Shown: positions 1-7,419, counted from the first letter of the stretch. The stretch: 17,434 bases of DNA from Micavibrio_C sp964577255 (GCA_964577255.1 CAZNYM010000039.1:1-17434); one strand, 5' to 3'. A program made the numbers and translations. The notes: generated by a model not told the origin, from the sequence alone.

Positions 1-142
1 ACAGGGAGGGATTGATCAAAAATGCTCGTTCCTCGCATTTTCGCCCCTCGGGGGGCGTCTCGCCCGCCGGCTGCGGGCTGCGACGTCCAAAACGCCCTTG
101 GCGTTTTGTCGAACCCTGAGGTTTCTCGCCCTCTCCCCGTCA
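1..142. repeat. Array of perfect hairpins downstream of tRNA-Ser
   Basis: No gene is credible here. The stretch holds four consecutive perfect inverted repeats: 19-25 with 35-41 (AAAATGC/GCATTTT), 42-47 with 52-57 (CGCCCC/GGGGCG), 62-67 with 73-78 (GCCCGC/GCGGGC), and 88-96 with 100-108 (CAAAACGCC/GGCGTTTTG). Bases 1-13 repeat bases 183-195 of the tRNA-Ser T-arm and acceptor stem. Bases 110-117 continue that match (196-203), so the hairpin block looks inserted in a tRNA-Ser fragment. It resembles REP-like or MITE-like intergenic elements. Identity and copy number in the genome are unknown. Confidence 0.6.
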
Positions 143-179
143 CCATGAATAAACCCCCGCAAGGGGGGTTTATTCATGG
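143..179 (-). terminator. Strong hairpin abutting the tRNA-Ser 3' end, probable terminator
   Basis: Bases 143-158 pair perfectly with 164-179 (16 bp) around a 5-base loop. Read on the minus strand, the inner stem is CCCCC-loop-GGGGG followed by TTTATT, with AATAAA before it. That is a factor-independent terminator with paired A and T tracts. The outer stem includes the encoded CCA of the tRNA (177-179). A processing role for the hairpin is also possible. Confidence 0.55.
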
Positions 180-266
180 CGGACAGGGAGGGATTCGAAC
201 CCTCGATGGGCTTGCACCCATACTAGTTTTCGAGACTAGCGCATTCAACCTCTCTGCCACCTGTCC
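177..266 (-). tRNA. tRNA-Ser (anticodon CGA)
   Basis: The reverse complement folds as a class II tRNA. The acceptor stem is GGACAGG/CCTGTCC with discriminator G at 180 and an encoded CCA at 177-179. The anticodon stem CTAGT/ACTAG encloses loop CTCGAAA, giving anticodon CGA, which reads UCG. There is a long variable arm, TATGGGTGCAAGCCCATC, and the T-arm is GAGGG-TTCGAAT-CCCTC. It lies 36 bases downstream of tRNA-Lys on the same strand, so the two are probably cotranscribed. A strong hairpin begins at its CCA. Confidence 0.97.
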
Positions 267-302
267 AGTGGGAAAACCGGCGTGCTCTGGGGCGGGGAAA
301 AC

Positions 303-378
303 TGGTGACCGCGCCGGGACTTGAACCCGGGACCCTCTGATTAAAAGTCAGATGCTCTACCGACTGAGCTACGCGGTC
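303..378 (-). tRNA. tRNA-Lys (anticodon UUU)
   Basis: The reverse complement gives acceptor GACCGCG, D-arm GCTC...GAGC, anticodon stem CTGA with loop CTTTTAA (anticodon TTT), and T-arm CCGGG-TTCAAGT-CCCGG. The discriminator is A at 306 and the CCA is encoded at 303-305. It is the first gene of a Lys-Ser tRNA pair on the minus strand. I see no convincing -35/-10 pair in the bases just upstream (379-440). Confidence 0.97.
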
Positions 379-459
379 ATGTTCCACAGGGCTGGCCTGT
401 TTCAGACCGGTGCAAGTTATGGATTTTGGGGGGATTCGTCAAGCCTTTGTTTGGGCGTC

Positions 460-496
460 GAAAAACGCGCCAAAGCAGCCGCCGGCCGCGGCTTTG
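460..496 (-). terminator. Possible terminator of the 574-1836 gene
   Basis: On the minus strand, an arm CAAAGCCGC (488-496) pairs with 471-482, leaving about three bases unpaired. A few bases later comes a TTTTT run (461-465). The hairpin is GC-rich and about 80 bases past the stop of the upstream gene. The gap between stem and T-run makes this only a moderate candidate. The rest of 379-573 shows nothing I can support. Confidence 0.35.
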
Positions 497-573
497 CACC
501 CTTATTTCAGGCCCGGTTTGCTCTTGAGCAGGACCGCCGATTTCCCTGATGAAACCGGAGGATATGAACAGTC

Positions 574-1836
574 TCAGGGTGCCCTAGGCTCTAGCTTCAT
601 GAAATTATTAGGCGCCTGTGCAACGAGCTGCTGCATTGGTGGCGGCGCCGGGCTGGCTTCCAGGATCGGTGTCGCCGGCGCTCCCAGGGGGGGGCGGAAA
701 TTGGCTTCAGGGTTTTCAGCTATCTGCATGGCATACAGGCTTTGATCCATCTTTTCCAAGGGCCCTGTAACTTCGACAGGAAGGGGCCCCCTCACCGTTT
801 CGGCCAGCTTATGCATTTCCTGCGCTGAACGGCGCAGCTCGGGAAGACTCTCATCCTTGGGAGCGGCAATATTGAGTTTCGTTTCATTGACATGACCCGC
901 CAGCGCCAAATAAGCGCCCGTCAGTTTTTCATACCCTTCGCGGGGACTAACAGTATCCGAGCCCAGTTTCGCGCGCAGATCATCCTGCTGCATGACCGCC
1001 ACGTCGGCAGAGTTGGTTCCGGGGGCGGCATTAGATATCGGGGTTGATTCTGACGGGCTGGTAGCCTGGGGTTTTTCTGCGGGAATGCCCATCTTCACAT
1101 CTTTAGCCATTCCGTCTTTTGGCGGGGGCAGCGGGGCATTACTCTTGATGCTCTCCAATTTAATAATTTGCCCTACTGCTTTAGCTCCAAGCATTTCTTC
1201 GGCTATAGCAGCGATTTCCGCTTGCCGCTCCGGACCAATATCGCCGACATACCGCGTTACTTTGGAAATTTCTTCCTTAGAGAGGAGCTGCTGACTTTCG
1301 CCAGGTGAATAAACACTTTTTGGGTTGGGTGGCAATTCGAATCCCATGGCCTTTGCAACGGTAGCGGCCACGGAGTTCGAGTTTGTCGGTGAGATGCCTA
1401 TTGGATGATAAGTAAGGTTTTTTTCGTTTATTTTTATTGCCGCCGCGATACCGATATTAGCCTTGTCCAGGATGTCTTCTTTGGACCCTGAATCCAGGAC
1501 ACGGATGTTTGTAATATCCAATGCCAGGCCTTGTCCGGGCTCTTTATTTACAGTGGCGCGCAGAGTATCGGTACCCATATAGCTGATACCTTTGAATTCT
1601 CCTGTCTTTTTATCCCAGGCGTGCCCGGCGAAAGCCATAACGGGCTCATTCTTATCGTTCAGAACAACTATCTCTTTATGCACGAAAGAAGCATTCTTAT
1701 CGATGACGCCGCCCAAAGGAGCGTTTTTTAAATCAATCTTGTAATCAACGACGACAATTTTGTAATCACCCGGCTTGGCCGCAGCCAGTTCCTGCAAGCC
1801 GGGATGATTTCCTGCCCCATCCTTCTTTTCACTCAT
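574..1836 (-). CDS. Hypothetical protein, 420 aa, with NSNS motif and Pro-rich linker
   Basis: I do not recognise the family with confidence. The start ATG (1834-1836) is preceded by a GGGGGG-type ribosome site at about 1844-1851. There is no signal peptide or membrane segment. Residues about 20-170 look like a compact alpha/beta domain with IVVLNDKNEPVMAFAGHAWD (residues 56-75) and a later PTNSNSVAATVAKAMG stretch (150-165). From memory, a histidine strand followed by an NSNS-alanine helix occurs in poorly described proteins with NlpC/papain-like folds, but no catalytic cysteine is evident here. Residues about 230-285 form a Pro/Ser/Thr-rich linker. A mostly helical part follows, ending in another Pro/Ala-rich tail. 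Its sequence is visibly richer in A/T than the neighbouring coaD. It is monocistronic and the function is unknown. Confidence 0.8.
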   Translation of the reverse strand: MSEKKDGAGNHPGLQELAAAKPGDYKIVVVDYKIDLKNAPLGGVIDKNASFVHKEIVVLNDKNEPVMAFAGHAWDKKTGEFKGISYMGTDTLRATVNKEPGQGLALDITNIRVLDSGSKEDILDKANIGIAAAIKINEKNLTYHPIGISPTNSNSVAATVAKAMGFELPPNPKSVYSPGESQQLLSKEEISKVTRYVGDIGPERQAEIAAIAEEMLGAKAVGQIIKLESIKSNAPLPPPKDGMAKDVKMGIPAEKPQATSPSESTPISNAAPGTNSADVAVMQQDDLRAKLGSDTVSPREGYEKLTGAYLALAGHVNETKLNIAAPKDESLPELRRSAQEMHKLAETVRGPLPVEVTGPLEKMDQSLYAMQIAENPEANFRPPLGAPATPILEASPAPPPMQQLVAQAPNNFMKLEPRAP

Positions 1837-1851
1837 ACTGGCTGCCCCCCT

Positions 1852-1961
1852 GCGTACGCCGAACTGTATTATTTTCCCATATTTTCTATAAAAGGTAAAA
1901 AGGAAAAGCGAAAAGATAATAAATATATATAATTCAAATAGTTATAGGAATTCGCATGAAT
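1852..1961. promoter_or_regulatory. AT-rich intergenic region upstream of the 574-1836 gene
   Basis: This 110-base stretch between coaD and the unknown gene is strikingly AT-rich, with runs such as AATAAATATATATAATT. It should hold the promoter of the minus-strand gene. TATAGA and GAAAAT, read on the minus strand, are possible -10 elements, but I cannot choose one. No strong terminator for coaD is visible, only a 5-bp stem AATTC/GAATT at 1949-1962. Confidence 0.35.
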
Positions 1962-2465
1962 TTATTTATTCAGGCCCAGCTTGGCCTTGAGCCGGGCCTC
2001 GGTCGCGGGGGTCAGGACCTCGGCGACGTTGCCGCCCAGGCCGCAGATTTCCTTGACGAAACTGGAAGATACGAACTGCCACTTGTCGGCCGCCATCAGG
2101 AACACGGTCTCGATCCCCGGATCGAGACGCGCGTTCATGCCCGTCATCTGGAACTCGAAGTCGAAGTCCGACACCGCCCGCAGGCCGCGGAAAATGCAGT
2201 GCGCGTTGACGTCGCGGGCGAAATGGATCAGCAGGTTGTCGAACGGCCGCACTTCGATCTCGCAATATTTCTCGGGCATGTTGGCGATGTCGCGTTCCAC
2301 CATCTCCACCCGTTCGCGGGCGCTGAAAAGCGGTTCCTTGCGCGCGTTCGCCGCCACGCCGACGATGAGCTTGTCGACCAGCTTGCTGGCCCGCTTGATG
2401 ACGTGCAGATGCCCCTTGGTGATGGGGTCGAACGTGCCGGGGTAAACGCCGATGCGCCGGGTCAT
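1962..2465 (-). CDS. coaD: Phosphopantetheine adenylyltransferase
   Basis: CoaD transfers AMP from ATP to 4'-phosphopantetheine to give dephospho-CoA, the penultimate step of coenzyme A synthesis in the cytoplasm. The 167-residue length is normal. The nucleotidyltransferase signature GTFDPITKGH spans residues 10-19, with the T/HxGH element at 16-19. RGLRAVSDFDFE (93-104) and SSSFVKEI (132-139) are the other conserved blocks. The start ATG at 2463-2465 lies 15 bases after the stop of the small upstream gene, and the ribosome site is weak (AGGCTG). It is probably transcribed from the gyrA promoter, and gyrA-coaD adjacency is typical of alphaproteobacteria. Confidence 0.97.
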   Translation of the reverse strand: MTRRIGVYPGTFDPITKGHLHVIKRASKLVDKLIVGVAANARKEPLFSARERVEMVERDIANMPEKYCEIEVRPFDNLLIHFARDVNAHCIFRGLRAVSDFDFEFQMTGMNARLDPGIETVFLMAADKWQFVSSSFVKEICGLGGNVAEVLTPATEARLKAKLGLNK

Positions 2466-2480
2466 TGACTTACAGCCTGA

Positions 2481-2852
2481 CTAGCCGCAGCGCGGGCAGC
2501 TGGGCACGCCGCGCCCGGGGTGAAGGGCCTGGCTGCCGCCGCACAGTGGGGACAAGGCGGCTTCAATAATCCTTTTGACATCGATATGTTCCGGATCCCA
2601 CTGCCCGCCCGCCAGCACATCAACCGGAGTCCTTCCCTGCAGGCTGGCGCGCGGCTGCCAGAACCAGGCGTTGATCTGGTCGCCCTGCATGTTTTCGCTC
2701 AGCGCGGCCACAATCTTGGCGATAACAGCCACATGTTCGGGATCAGGGTCAGGTTTTGTATCGGGATCGATGCCCAGGACCACTTCAAGCGTGTTGTCGT
2801 GCAGAGCGCCTGCGAACAGGATCGATGCGTGGCTTTCATGAATAATGGTCAT
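2481..2852 (-). CDS. MbcA/ParS-like (DUF2384-type) small protein, orphan
   Basis: I chose ATG 2850-2852 (123 residues), reading MTIIHESHAS, because AAGGAGGAG sits just upstream. A longer frame to 2891 would overlap the gyrA end. Residues 62-100 read like the toxin-binding domain of MbcA/ParS/Xre antitoxins: a Trp-rich W-F-W, then P67, L71-Q-G73, T75-P76 and a hydrophobic helix. Such proteins normally pair with a RES-domain toxin, but none is adjacent and no N-terminal Xre helix-turn-helix is seen. The C-terminus carries C104 and a CPRC motif (119-122) that might bind metal. The gene lies 22 bases after the gyrA stop and 15 before coaD, so it should be cotranscribed with both. The family call rests on a motif only. 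An alternative is an unrelated small protein of unknown function. Confidence 0.7.
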   Translation of the reverse strand: MTIIHESHASILFAGALHDNTLEVVLGIDPDTKPDPDPEHVAVIAKIVAALSENMQGDQINAWFWQPRASLQGRTPVDVLAGGQWDPEHIDVKRIIEAALSPLCGGSQALHPGRGVPSCPRCG

Positions 2853-2874
2853 GTTCTCCTCCTTCTGCTTCTTA

Positions 2875-5589
2875 TCAGGCCGTGCCGGCACCGTCGGCGC
2901 TGGCCTCGGTGTCGTCGTCTTCTTCGTCCTTGATCAGCCAGGCGACCGACATCACCTGTTCCTCGTCCGCCACCTTGAACAGGGTCACGCCCTGGGCGCT
3001 GCGGCCTGTGAAGCGGATCTGGTCGGCGGGGATGCGGATCAGCTGCCCGCCGTCTGTCACCAGCATCAACTGGTGGTCGTCGGTGACGGGGAAGCTGGCG
3101 ACGATATGCCCGCCGTTCTTGGCGGTCAGGCCCATGTTGGTGACGCCCTGTCCGCCCCGGCCCGAAATGCGGTATTCATAGGCCGAGGTACGCTTGCCGA
3201 AACCCTTGTTGGTGACGGAGAGGATGAACTGCTCCTTCTCCTGCATGTCCTTGAAGCGGGCTTCGGAGAGCTGCATGTCGCCGCCTTCCTCGAACTCTAC
3301 TCCTTCCTCCACGCCGCGCAGCTTGCTGGCGGCCTTCAGATAGGCGGTGCGTTCCTCGGGCGTGGCTTCGACATGCTTGAGGATCGACAGGGAAATGACT
3401 TCATCGCCCTTGCCCAGCTTGATGCCGCGCACGCCGGTCGAGGTGCGGCCCGCGAACACGCGGATGTCGCTGACCGGGAAGCGGATGGCCTTGCCGTTGG
3501 CGGAGGCGATCTGGATGTCTTCGTCCTCGCGGGCGATCTTGACCGAGACCAGCTTCTCGCCCTCCTCCTCCAGCTTCATGGCGATCAGGCCGTTGGCACG
3601 GATGTTGCGGAAGTCTGACAGCTTGTTCCGGCGCACGTTGCCGGCGGAGGTGGCGAAGATGATGTCGAGCGTGTCCCAGATCTCCTCGTTCTCGGGCAGG
3701 CGCATGTAAACGGAGATATTCTCCCCTTCCCCGAGCGGCAGCAGGTTGACGAGCGCCTTGCCGCGCGCCTGCGGGGTGCCGAGCGGGATCTGCCATACCT
3801 TGAGCTTGTGCACGATGCCGCGGCTGGTGAAGACCAGAAGCGGCGTGTGGGTGGAGGCCACGAACAGGTCGGAAACAAAATCCTCGTCCTTCAGCCCCGT
3901 GCCCATGCGGCCCTTGCCGCCGCGTTTTTGCGCGCGGTAGGTTGCAAGCGGCACGCGCTTGGCATAGCCGCCGTGGGTGATGGTGACCACCATGTCCTCG
4001 CGCTGGATCAGGTCCTCGATATCCTCTTCGAATTCGAGGTTGAGGATTTCGGTGCGGCGCGGGGTGGCGAATTTATCCTTGATCTCGGCAAGCTCGCCGC
4101 GCATGACGTCGAGCAGCTTCTCGCGGCTGGCGAGGATGGCGAGATAGCCGGCGATGGCGTCGGTGATCTCCTTCAGCTCGTCACCGATCTTGTCGCGCTC
4201 GAGACCCGTGAGGCGGTGCAGGCGCAGATCGAGGATCGCCTTGGCCTGCGCTTCCGACATCTTGTAAGTGCCTTTTTCCGACACCGGATATTCCGGATCG
4301 TCGATCAGGGCGATCAGCGGCGCCACCGTCCTGGCCGGCCAGTCGCGCGCCATTAATTGCTCGCGCGCCACGGCGGGATCCTTGGCGTTGCGGATCAGCG
4401 CGATCACTTCGTCGATATTGGCGACCGCCACGGCCAGGCCGGCCAAGATGTGCGCGCGCTCGCGCGCCTTGCCCAGGTCGTAAATCGTGCGGCGGGTGAT
4501 GACTTCCTCGCGGAAGCGGATGAAGGCGGCGATGAAGTCGCGCAGCACCAGTGTTTCCGGCCGGCCATGATTGAGGGCCACCATGTTGGCGGGGAAGGTC
4601 GTCTGCAGGTCGGTGTGCTTGTAAAGCTGGTTCAGCACCACATCGGCATTGGCGTTCTTCTTCAGCTCGACCACCACGCGCACGCCGTCGCGGTCGGACT
4701 CGTCGCGCACGTCTGAAATATCCTCGACGATCTTCTCGCGCGCCACTTCGCCCAGGCGTTCGAGCAGGCGGCCTTTATTGACCTGGTACGGCACTTCGGT
4801 AATGACGATGGCTTCGCGCTTGTCGCGGATGTCTTCGATCTCGGCGCGGGCGCGCATGACGATCGAGCCGTTGCCGGTCATATAGGCGCGGCGGATGCCG
4901 TTGCGGCCCAGGATCTGGCCGCCGGTCGGGAAATCGGGGCCGGGAATGATGTTCATAAGCGCCGTGGTGTCGATATCGGGATTGTCGATATAGGCGCAGC
5001 AGGCGTCGATCACCTCGCCCAGATTATGGGTGGGGATGTTGGTGGCCATGCCGACCGCGATGCCGCCCGCGCCGTTCACCAGCAGGTTCGGAATACGCGA
5101 GGGCAGCACTTCGGGCTCGAGCGTGGATTCGTCGTAGTTGGGGCGGAAATTGACCGTGTCCTTCTCGATGTCGTCGAGCAGAGTCTCGGCGGCCTTGGAC
5201 AGGCGCGCCTCGGTGTAACGCATGGCGGCGGCAGGGTCGCCGTCCATCGAGCCAAAATTGCCCTGGCCGTCGATCAGCATCAGGCGCATCGAAAAATCCT
5301 GCGCCATGCGCACGAGGGATTCGTAAATCGCAGAATCGCCGTGCGGGTGGTATTTACCCATCACGTCACCGACGATGCGGGCCGATTTCTTGTAAGGCTT
5401 GTCCGACGTATAGCCACCTTCTCGCATGGCATAGAGGATGCGGCGGTGCACCGGCTTGAGCCCGTCGCGCACATCCGGCAGCGCGCGGCTGACGATCACG
5501 CTCATGGCGTAATCGAGGTAGGATTTCTTCATCTCGTCTTCGAGGGAAATCGGGGCGGGCGCGGCGGCGGTGGGTACGGAATCGCTCAT
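2875..5589 (-). CDS. gyrA: DNA gyrase subunit A
   Basis: GyrA is the breakage-reunion subunit of DNA gyrase. It cuts and rejoins DNA through a tyrosyl phosphodiester to introduce negative supercoils with GyrB. The 904-residue product has a normal length. The catalytic tyrosine is Y125 in AAMRYTEARL. The quinolone region reads HPHGDSAIYES, with S86 and E90 at the positions of E. coli S83 and D87, which is a sensitive-type combination. The GyrA box QKRGGKG at 554-560 separates it from ParC. Beta-pinwheel repeats fill the C-terminal half, and the tail is acidic (DEEDDDTEAS). The ATG is at 5587-5589, with only a distant AGGA upstream. It heads a cluster with the orphan antitoxin-like gene and coaD. 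Confidence 0.98.
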   Translation of the reverse strand: MSDSVPTAAAPAPISLEDEMKKSYLDYAMSVIVSRALPDVRDGLKPVHRRILYAMREGGYTSDKPYKKSARIVGDVMGKYHPHGDSAIYESLVRMAQDFSMRLMLIDGQGNFGSMDGDPAAAMRYTEARLSKAAETLLDDIEKDTVNFRPNYDESTLEPEVLPSRIPNLLVNGAGGIAVGMATNIPTHNLGEVIDACCAYIDNPDIDTTALMNIIPGPDFPTGGQILGRNGIRRAYMTGNGSIVMRARAEIEDIRDKREAIVITEVPYQVNKGRLLERLGEVAREKIVEDISDVRDESDRDGVRVVVELKKNANADVVLNQLYKHTDLQTTFPANMVALNHGRPETLVLRDFIAAFIRFREEVITRRTIYDLGKARERAHILAGLAVAVANIDEVIALIRNAKDPAVAREQLMARDWPARTVAPLIALIDDPEYPVSEKGTYKMSEAQAKAILDLRLHRLTGLERDKIGDELKEITDAIAGYLAILASREKLLDVMRGELAEIKDKFATPRRTEILNLEFEEDIEDLIQREDMVVTITHGGYAKRVPLATYRAQKRGGKGRMGTGLKDEDFVSDLFVASTHTPLLVFTSRGIVHKLKVWQIPLGTPQARGKALVNLLPLGEGENISVYMRLPENEEIWDTLDIIFATSAGNVRRNKLSDFRNIRANGLIAMKLEEEGEKLVSVKIAREDEDIQIASANGKAIRFPVSDIRVFAGRTSTGVRGIKLGKGDEVISLSILKHVEATPEERTAYLKAASKLRGVEEGVEFEEGGDMQLSEARFKDMQEKEQFILSVTNKGFGKRTSAYEYRISGRGGQGVTNMGLTAKNGGHIVASFPVTDDHQLMLVTDGGQLIRIPADQIRFTGRSAQGVTLFKVADEEQVMSVAWLIKDEEDDDTEASADGAGTA

Positions 5590-5708
5590 GAAAATCAGCC
5601 AGTCATCCTGTTAAAAAATCGTCCTTTTAGGTAGCAGGATTCCCGCCCGCAAACAATCAAAGAATACGGTAAAAGATGATTTTTCCGGGCTAAAATTGCC
5701 GTTTATTA
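5590..5708 (-). promoter_or_regulatory. Intergenic region upstream of gyrA
   Basis: These 119 bases separate the exported-protein gene from gyrA and should carry the gyrA promoter. On the minus strand TTGTTT and TACCTA are 17 bases apart, but the match to the sigma-70 consensus is poor. I see no clear terminator for the upstream operon. Confidence 0.3.
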
Positions 5709-6179
5709 TCAGGGAGTTGCCGGCGAATTTCCGGCCGCTTTCGCCCCGGTGCGCAGGGTCATGAGTGCCCGGTCGATTTCGGCCGCCACCGGCTTTTGAA
5801 TGAGGGCCTGATAGGCCGACATTTTCTCGGCGATCCGTTCGGCCTGTGGCGCGCTGTAATAGCCGATCATCAGGTTCAGTTCCTCGGCGGTGAAGACGTC
5901 GGCCAGGGCCTGCTCGGCCGCCTCGTCGATCTTCTCCATGTCGATTTCCTTCATCATCCCCGCCTCGAAGGCCTTGGGATCGGCCACAGCCCATTGCGCC
6001 CCCACGCCCGCAACCGACCGGGCGATCTGGCGCGCCACCGGATTGACGTCGTTCAGCTTGCGGGCCAGTTCCAGACGTTGCGCCCGCGCGCCATCATCGG
6101 ATACGGCATCCTGCGCCCGCGCGGAAACGCACGGGACAACAAGCAAAGCCAAAACAGCGACAAGGAAGAATTTTTTCAT
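5709..6179 (-). CDS. Exported DUF2059-like protein
   Basis: The 156-residue product begins MKKFFLVAVLALLVVP, a typical Sec signal peptide. Cleavage is likely after A22 in SARA-Q. C17 follows a proline, so this is not a lipobox. The region around residues 90-120 (VFTAEELNLMIGYYSAPQAE and on) matches the pattern of DUF2059 proteins, a widespread periplasmic family of unknown function. I placed the start at 6177-6179, at the signal peptide. The open frame runs up to 6248, but this would overlap the methyltransferase. The start lies 7 bases after the methyltransferase stop, so it is probably the last gene of the ssb operon. Confidence 0.85.
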   Translation of the reverse strand: MKKFFLVAVLALLVVPCVSARAQDAVSDDGARAQRLELARKLNDVNPVARQIARSVAGVGAQWAVADPKAFEAGMMKEIDMEKIDEAAEQALADVFTAEELNLMIGYYSAPQAERIAEKMSAYQALIQKPVAAEIDRALMTLRTGAKAAGNSPATP

Positions 6180-6186
6180 TTTTTGC

Positions 6187-6801
6187 CTAAACTCTGAATG
6201 CCACATATTCCCACGAAACGTTGCTGCGCCCCTGCCCGTCTTTGGCAAGCCCCCTGTGCACCAGGGAGCAGCGCCTGAGCCGGCTCAGCTCTATAAGCTC
6301 CTCGGCCGTGACCTTGAACATGGGCCGGTCTTCGGGGCTCGGGCCGTGCCGGAGGCTGATGAACATCAAAGCCCCGGGATTGGCGAGCTGCGTCATATTC
6401 TCGAAGGTCTTGTACCGGGCTTCCTCGTCCAGATGCATCCAGGCCGCGCTCATGAGCATAACGTCAAACTTGAGGCCCGTCGCTTTAACCACTGACATAT
6501 CAGGCATAAAGTCGTGGAGATAGGTCACGCCCGGATGAGGGTTGATTTCCCGCGATACCGCCACCATTTCGGGCGCGCCGTCAAACGCGACCACCTGAAA
6601 ACACCTCTCCGCGAGCCACCGGGCGTCGCGCCCGCTGCCGCAGCCCAGGTCGAGCGCGTGCAATGTGCCCGCGTAGGCGTCGGGAAGAAGCGCTGGCAGG
6701 CCCTGGTTGACGTCCTCGAAGGCCATTCTGTTGTATATCACGGCCAGAGCCCTGGCCGAGGCGTCGTAAGCTCCCAATGACTTGCTGAGCGCGGGATTCA
6801 T
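6187..6801 (-). CDS. Class I SAM-dependent methyltransferase
   Basis: The 204-residue product has SAM-binding motif I as LDLGCGSGRDARWLA from residue 50. The acidic post-II residue is in VVAFDGAPEM, with a motif IV-like stretch FDVMLMSAAWMHL. The layout is that of small-molecule or tellurite-resistance-like methyltransferases (methyltransferase 11/25 type). The substrate cannot be told. The ATG (6799-6801) is 12 bases after the ssb stop, and AGGACGG, overlapping the stop codon of ssb, is the likely ribosome site. It sits where many alphaproteobacteria carry marC, between ssb and gyrA. The coupling to ssb is probably transcriptional only. Confidence 0.88.
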   Translation of the reverse strand: MNPALSKSLGAYDASARALAVIYNRMAFEDVNQGLPALLPDAYAGTLHALDLGCGSGRDARWLAERCFQVVAFDGAPEMVAVSREINPHPGVTYLHDFMPDMSVVKATGLKFDVMLMSAAWMHLDEEARYKTFENMTQLANPGALMFISLRHGPSPEDRPMFKVTAEELIELSRLRRCSLVHRGLAKDGQGRSNVSWEYVAFRV

Positions 6802-6813
6802 AGACAGGCCGTC

Positions 6814-7296
6814 CTAGAACGGGATCTCGTCTTCCATCTCGTCGGCCTTGGCGCCGCCGCGGCCGCCGGAAGCGGCGCGCGCGGGTACGGGGCCGGAATC
6901 ATAGCCGCCGGAATCATTGTCGTTGAAAGCGCCGCCGCTCCCGCTTTTGCCGTCAAGCATGGTCAGCTCGCCGCGGAACGGGCGCAGCACCACTTCGGTG
7001 GTGTATTTTTCGACGCCGCTCTGATCGGTCCATTTGCGGGTCTCCAGTTGACCCTCGAGATAGACCTTGGAACCCTTCTTGAGGAACTTCTCGGCCACAC
7101 CGACGATGTTCTGGTTGAAGATCACCACGCGGTGCCACTGGGTGCGTTCCTGGCGCTCGCCGCTGGTTTTGTCCTTCCATGATTCCGACGTTGCCACCGA
7201 CAGATTGGCCACCCGGTCGCCCGACTGCATGTTGCGGACTTCGGGGTCGGCACCCAGATTGCCGATGAGAATGACTTTATTGACGCTGCCGGCCAT
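6814..7296 (-). CDS. ssb: Single-stranded DNA-binding protein
   Basis: SSB coats single-stranded DNA during replication, recombination and repair and recruits partners through its C-terminal tip. The 160-residue product starts MAGSVNKVILIGNLGADPEVR, the standard OB-fold opening, with the fold ending near residue 112. A Gly-rich disordered linker follows. It ends in the acidic tip EMEDEIPF, which contacts partners. The start ATG at 7294-7296 has AGGAGA six bases upstream. It is divergent from uvrA and first in a three-gene operon with the methyltransferase and the exported protein. Confidence 0.98.
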   Translation of the reverse strand: MAGSVNKVILIGNLGADPEVRNMQSGDRVANLSVATSESWKDKTSGERQERTQWHRVVIFNQNIVGVAEKFLKKGSKVYLEGQLETRKWTDQSGVEKYTTEVVLRPFRGELTMLDGKSGSGGAFNDNDSGGYDSGPVPARAASGGRGGAKADEMEDEIPF

Positions 7297-7344
7297 GGTT
7301 GTCTCCTGTGTCGGGAAAGGTCGCTGATGTATGTAAACAAGGGG

Positions 7345-7372
7345 ACTATAAATCCTTTTCCGGCTTTGTAAA
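7345..7372 (-). promoter_or_regulatory. Probable sigma-70 promoter of ssb
   Basis: Read on the minus strand, TTTACA (7367-7372) and TATAGT (7345-7350) are 16 bases apart, each 5 of 6 to consensus. Transcription would start near 7338, about 40 bases before the ATG. GTTTACA occurs a second time at 7332-7338, so the repeat at 35-base spacing could also bind a regulator. Confidence 0.6.
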
Positions 7373-7419
7373 CGGGCAAAATCAGCCTCGAAATGCTGGC
7401 TTTTTCAGGCCTCGCCCCC

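Noticed and set aside
22..324. 100-codon frame over the hairpin array and tRNA-Ser
   Set aside because: It runs through a complete tRNA gene and palindromes, so it is not a protein gene.
3808..4356. Long open frames antisense to gyrA (also 2845-3618 and 5026-5634)
   Set aside because: Composition-driven shadows. GyrA is intact through all of them.
5250..5345. Quinolone-resistance substitution in GyrA
   Set aside because: S86 is retained and E90 is a conservative acidic residue seen in sensitive species, so no resistance is implied.
7396..7408. CTG...CAG palindrome upstream of uvrA as a gammaproteobacterial SOS box
   Set aside because: Only three bases match at each end and the spacing (13 bp in total) is wrong for the 16-bp CTGT-N8-ACAG operator.
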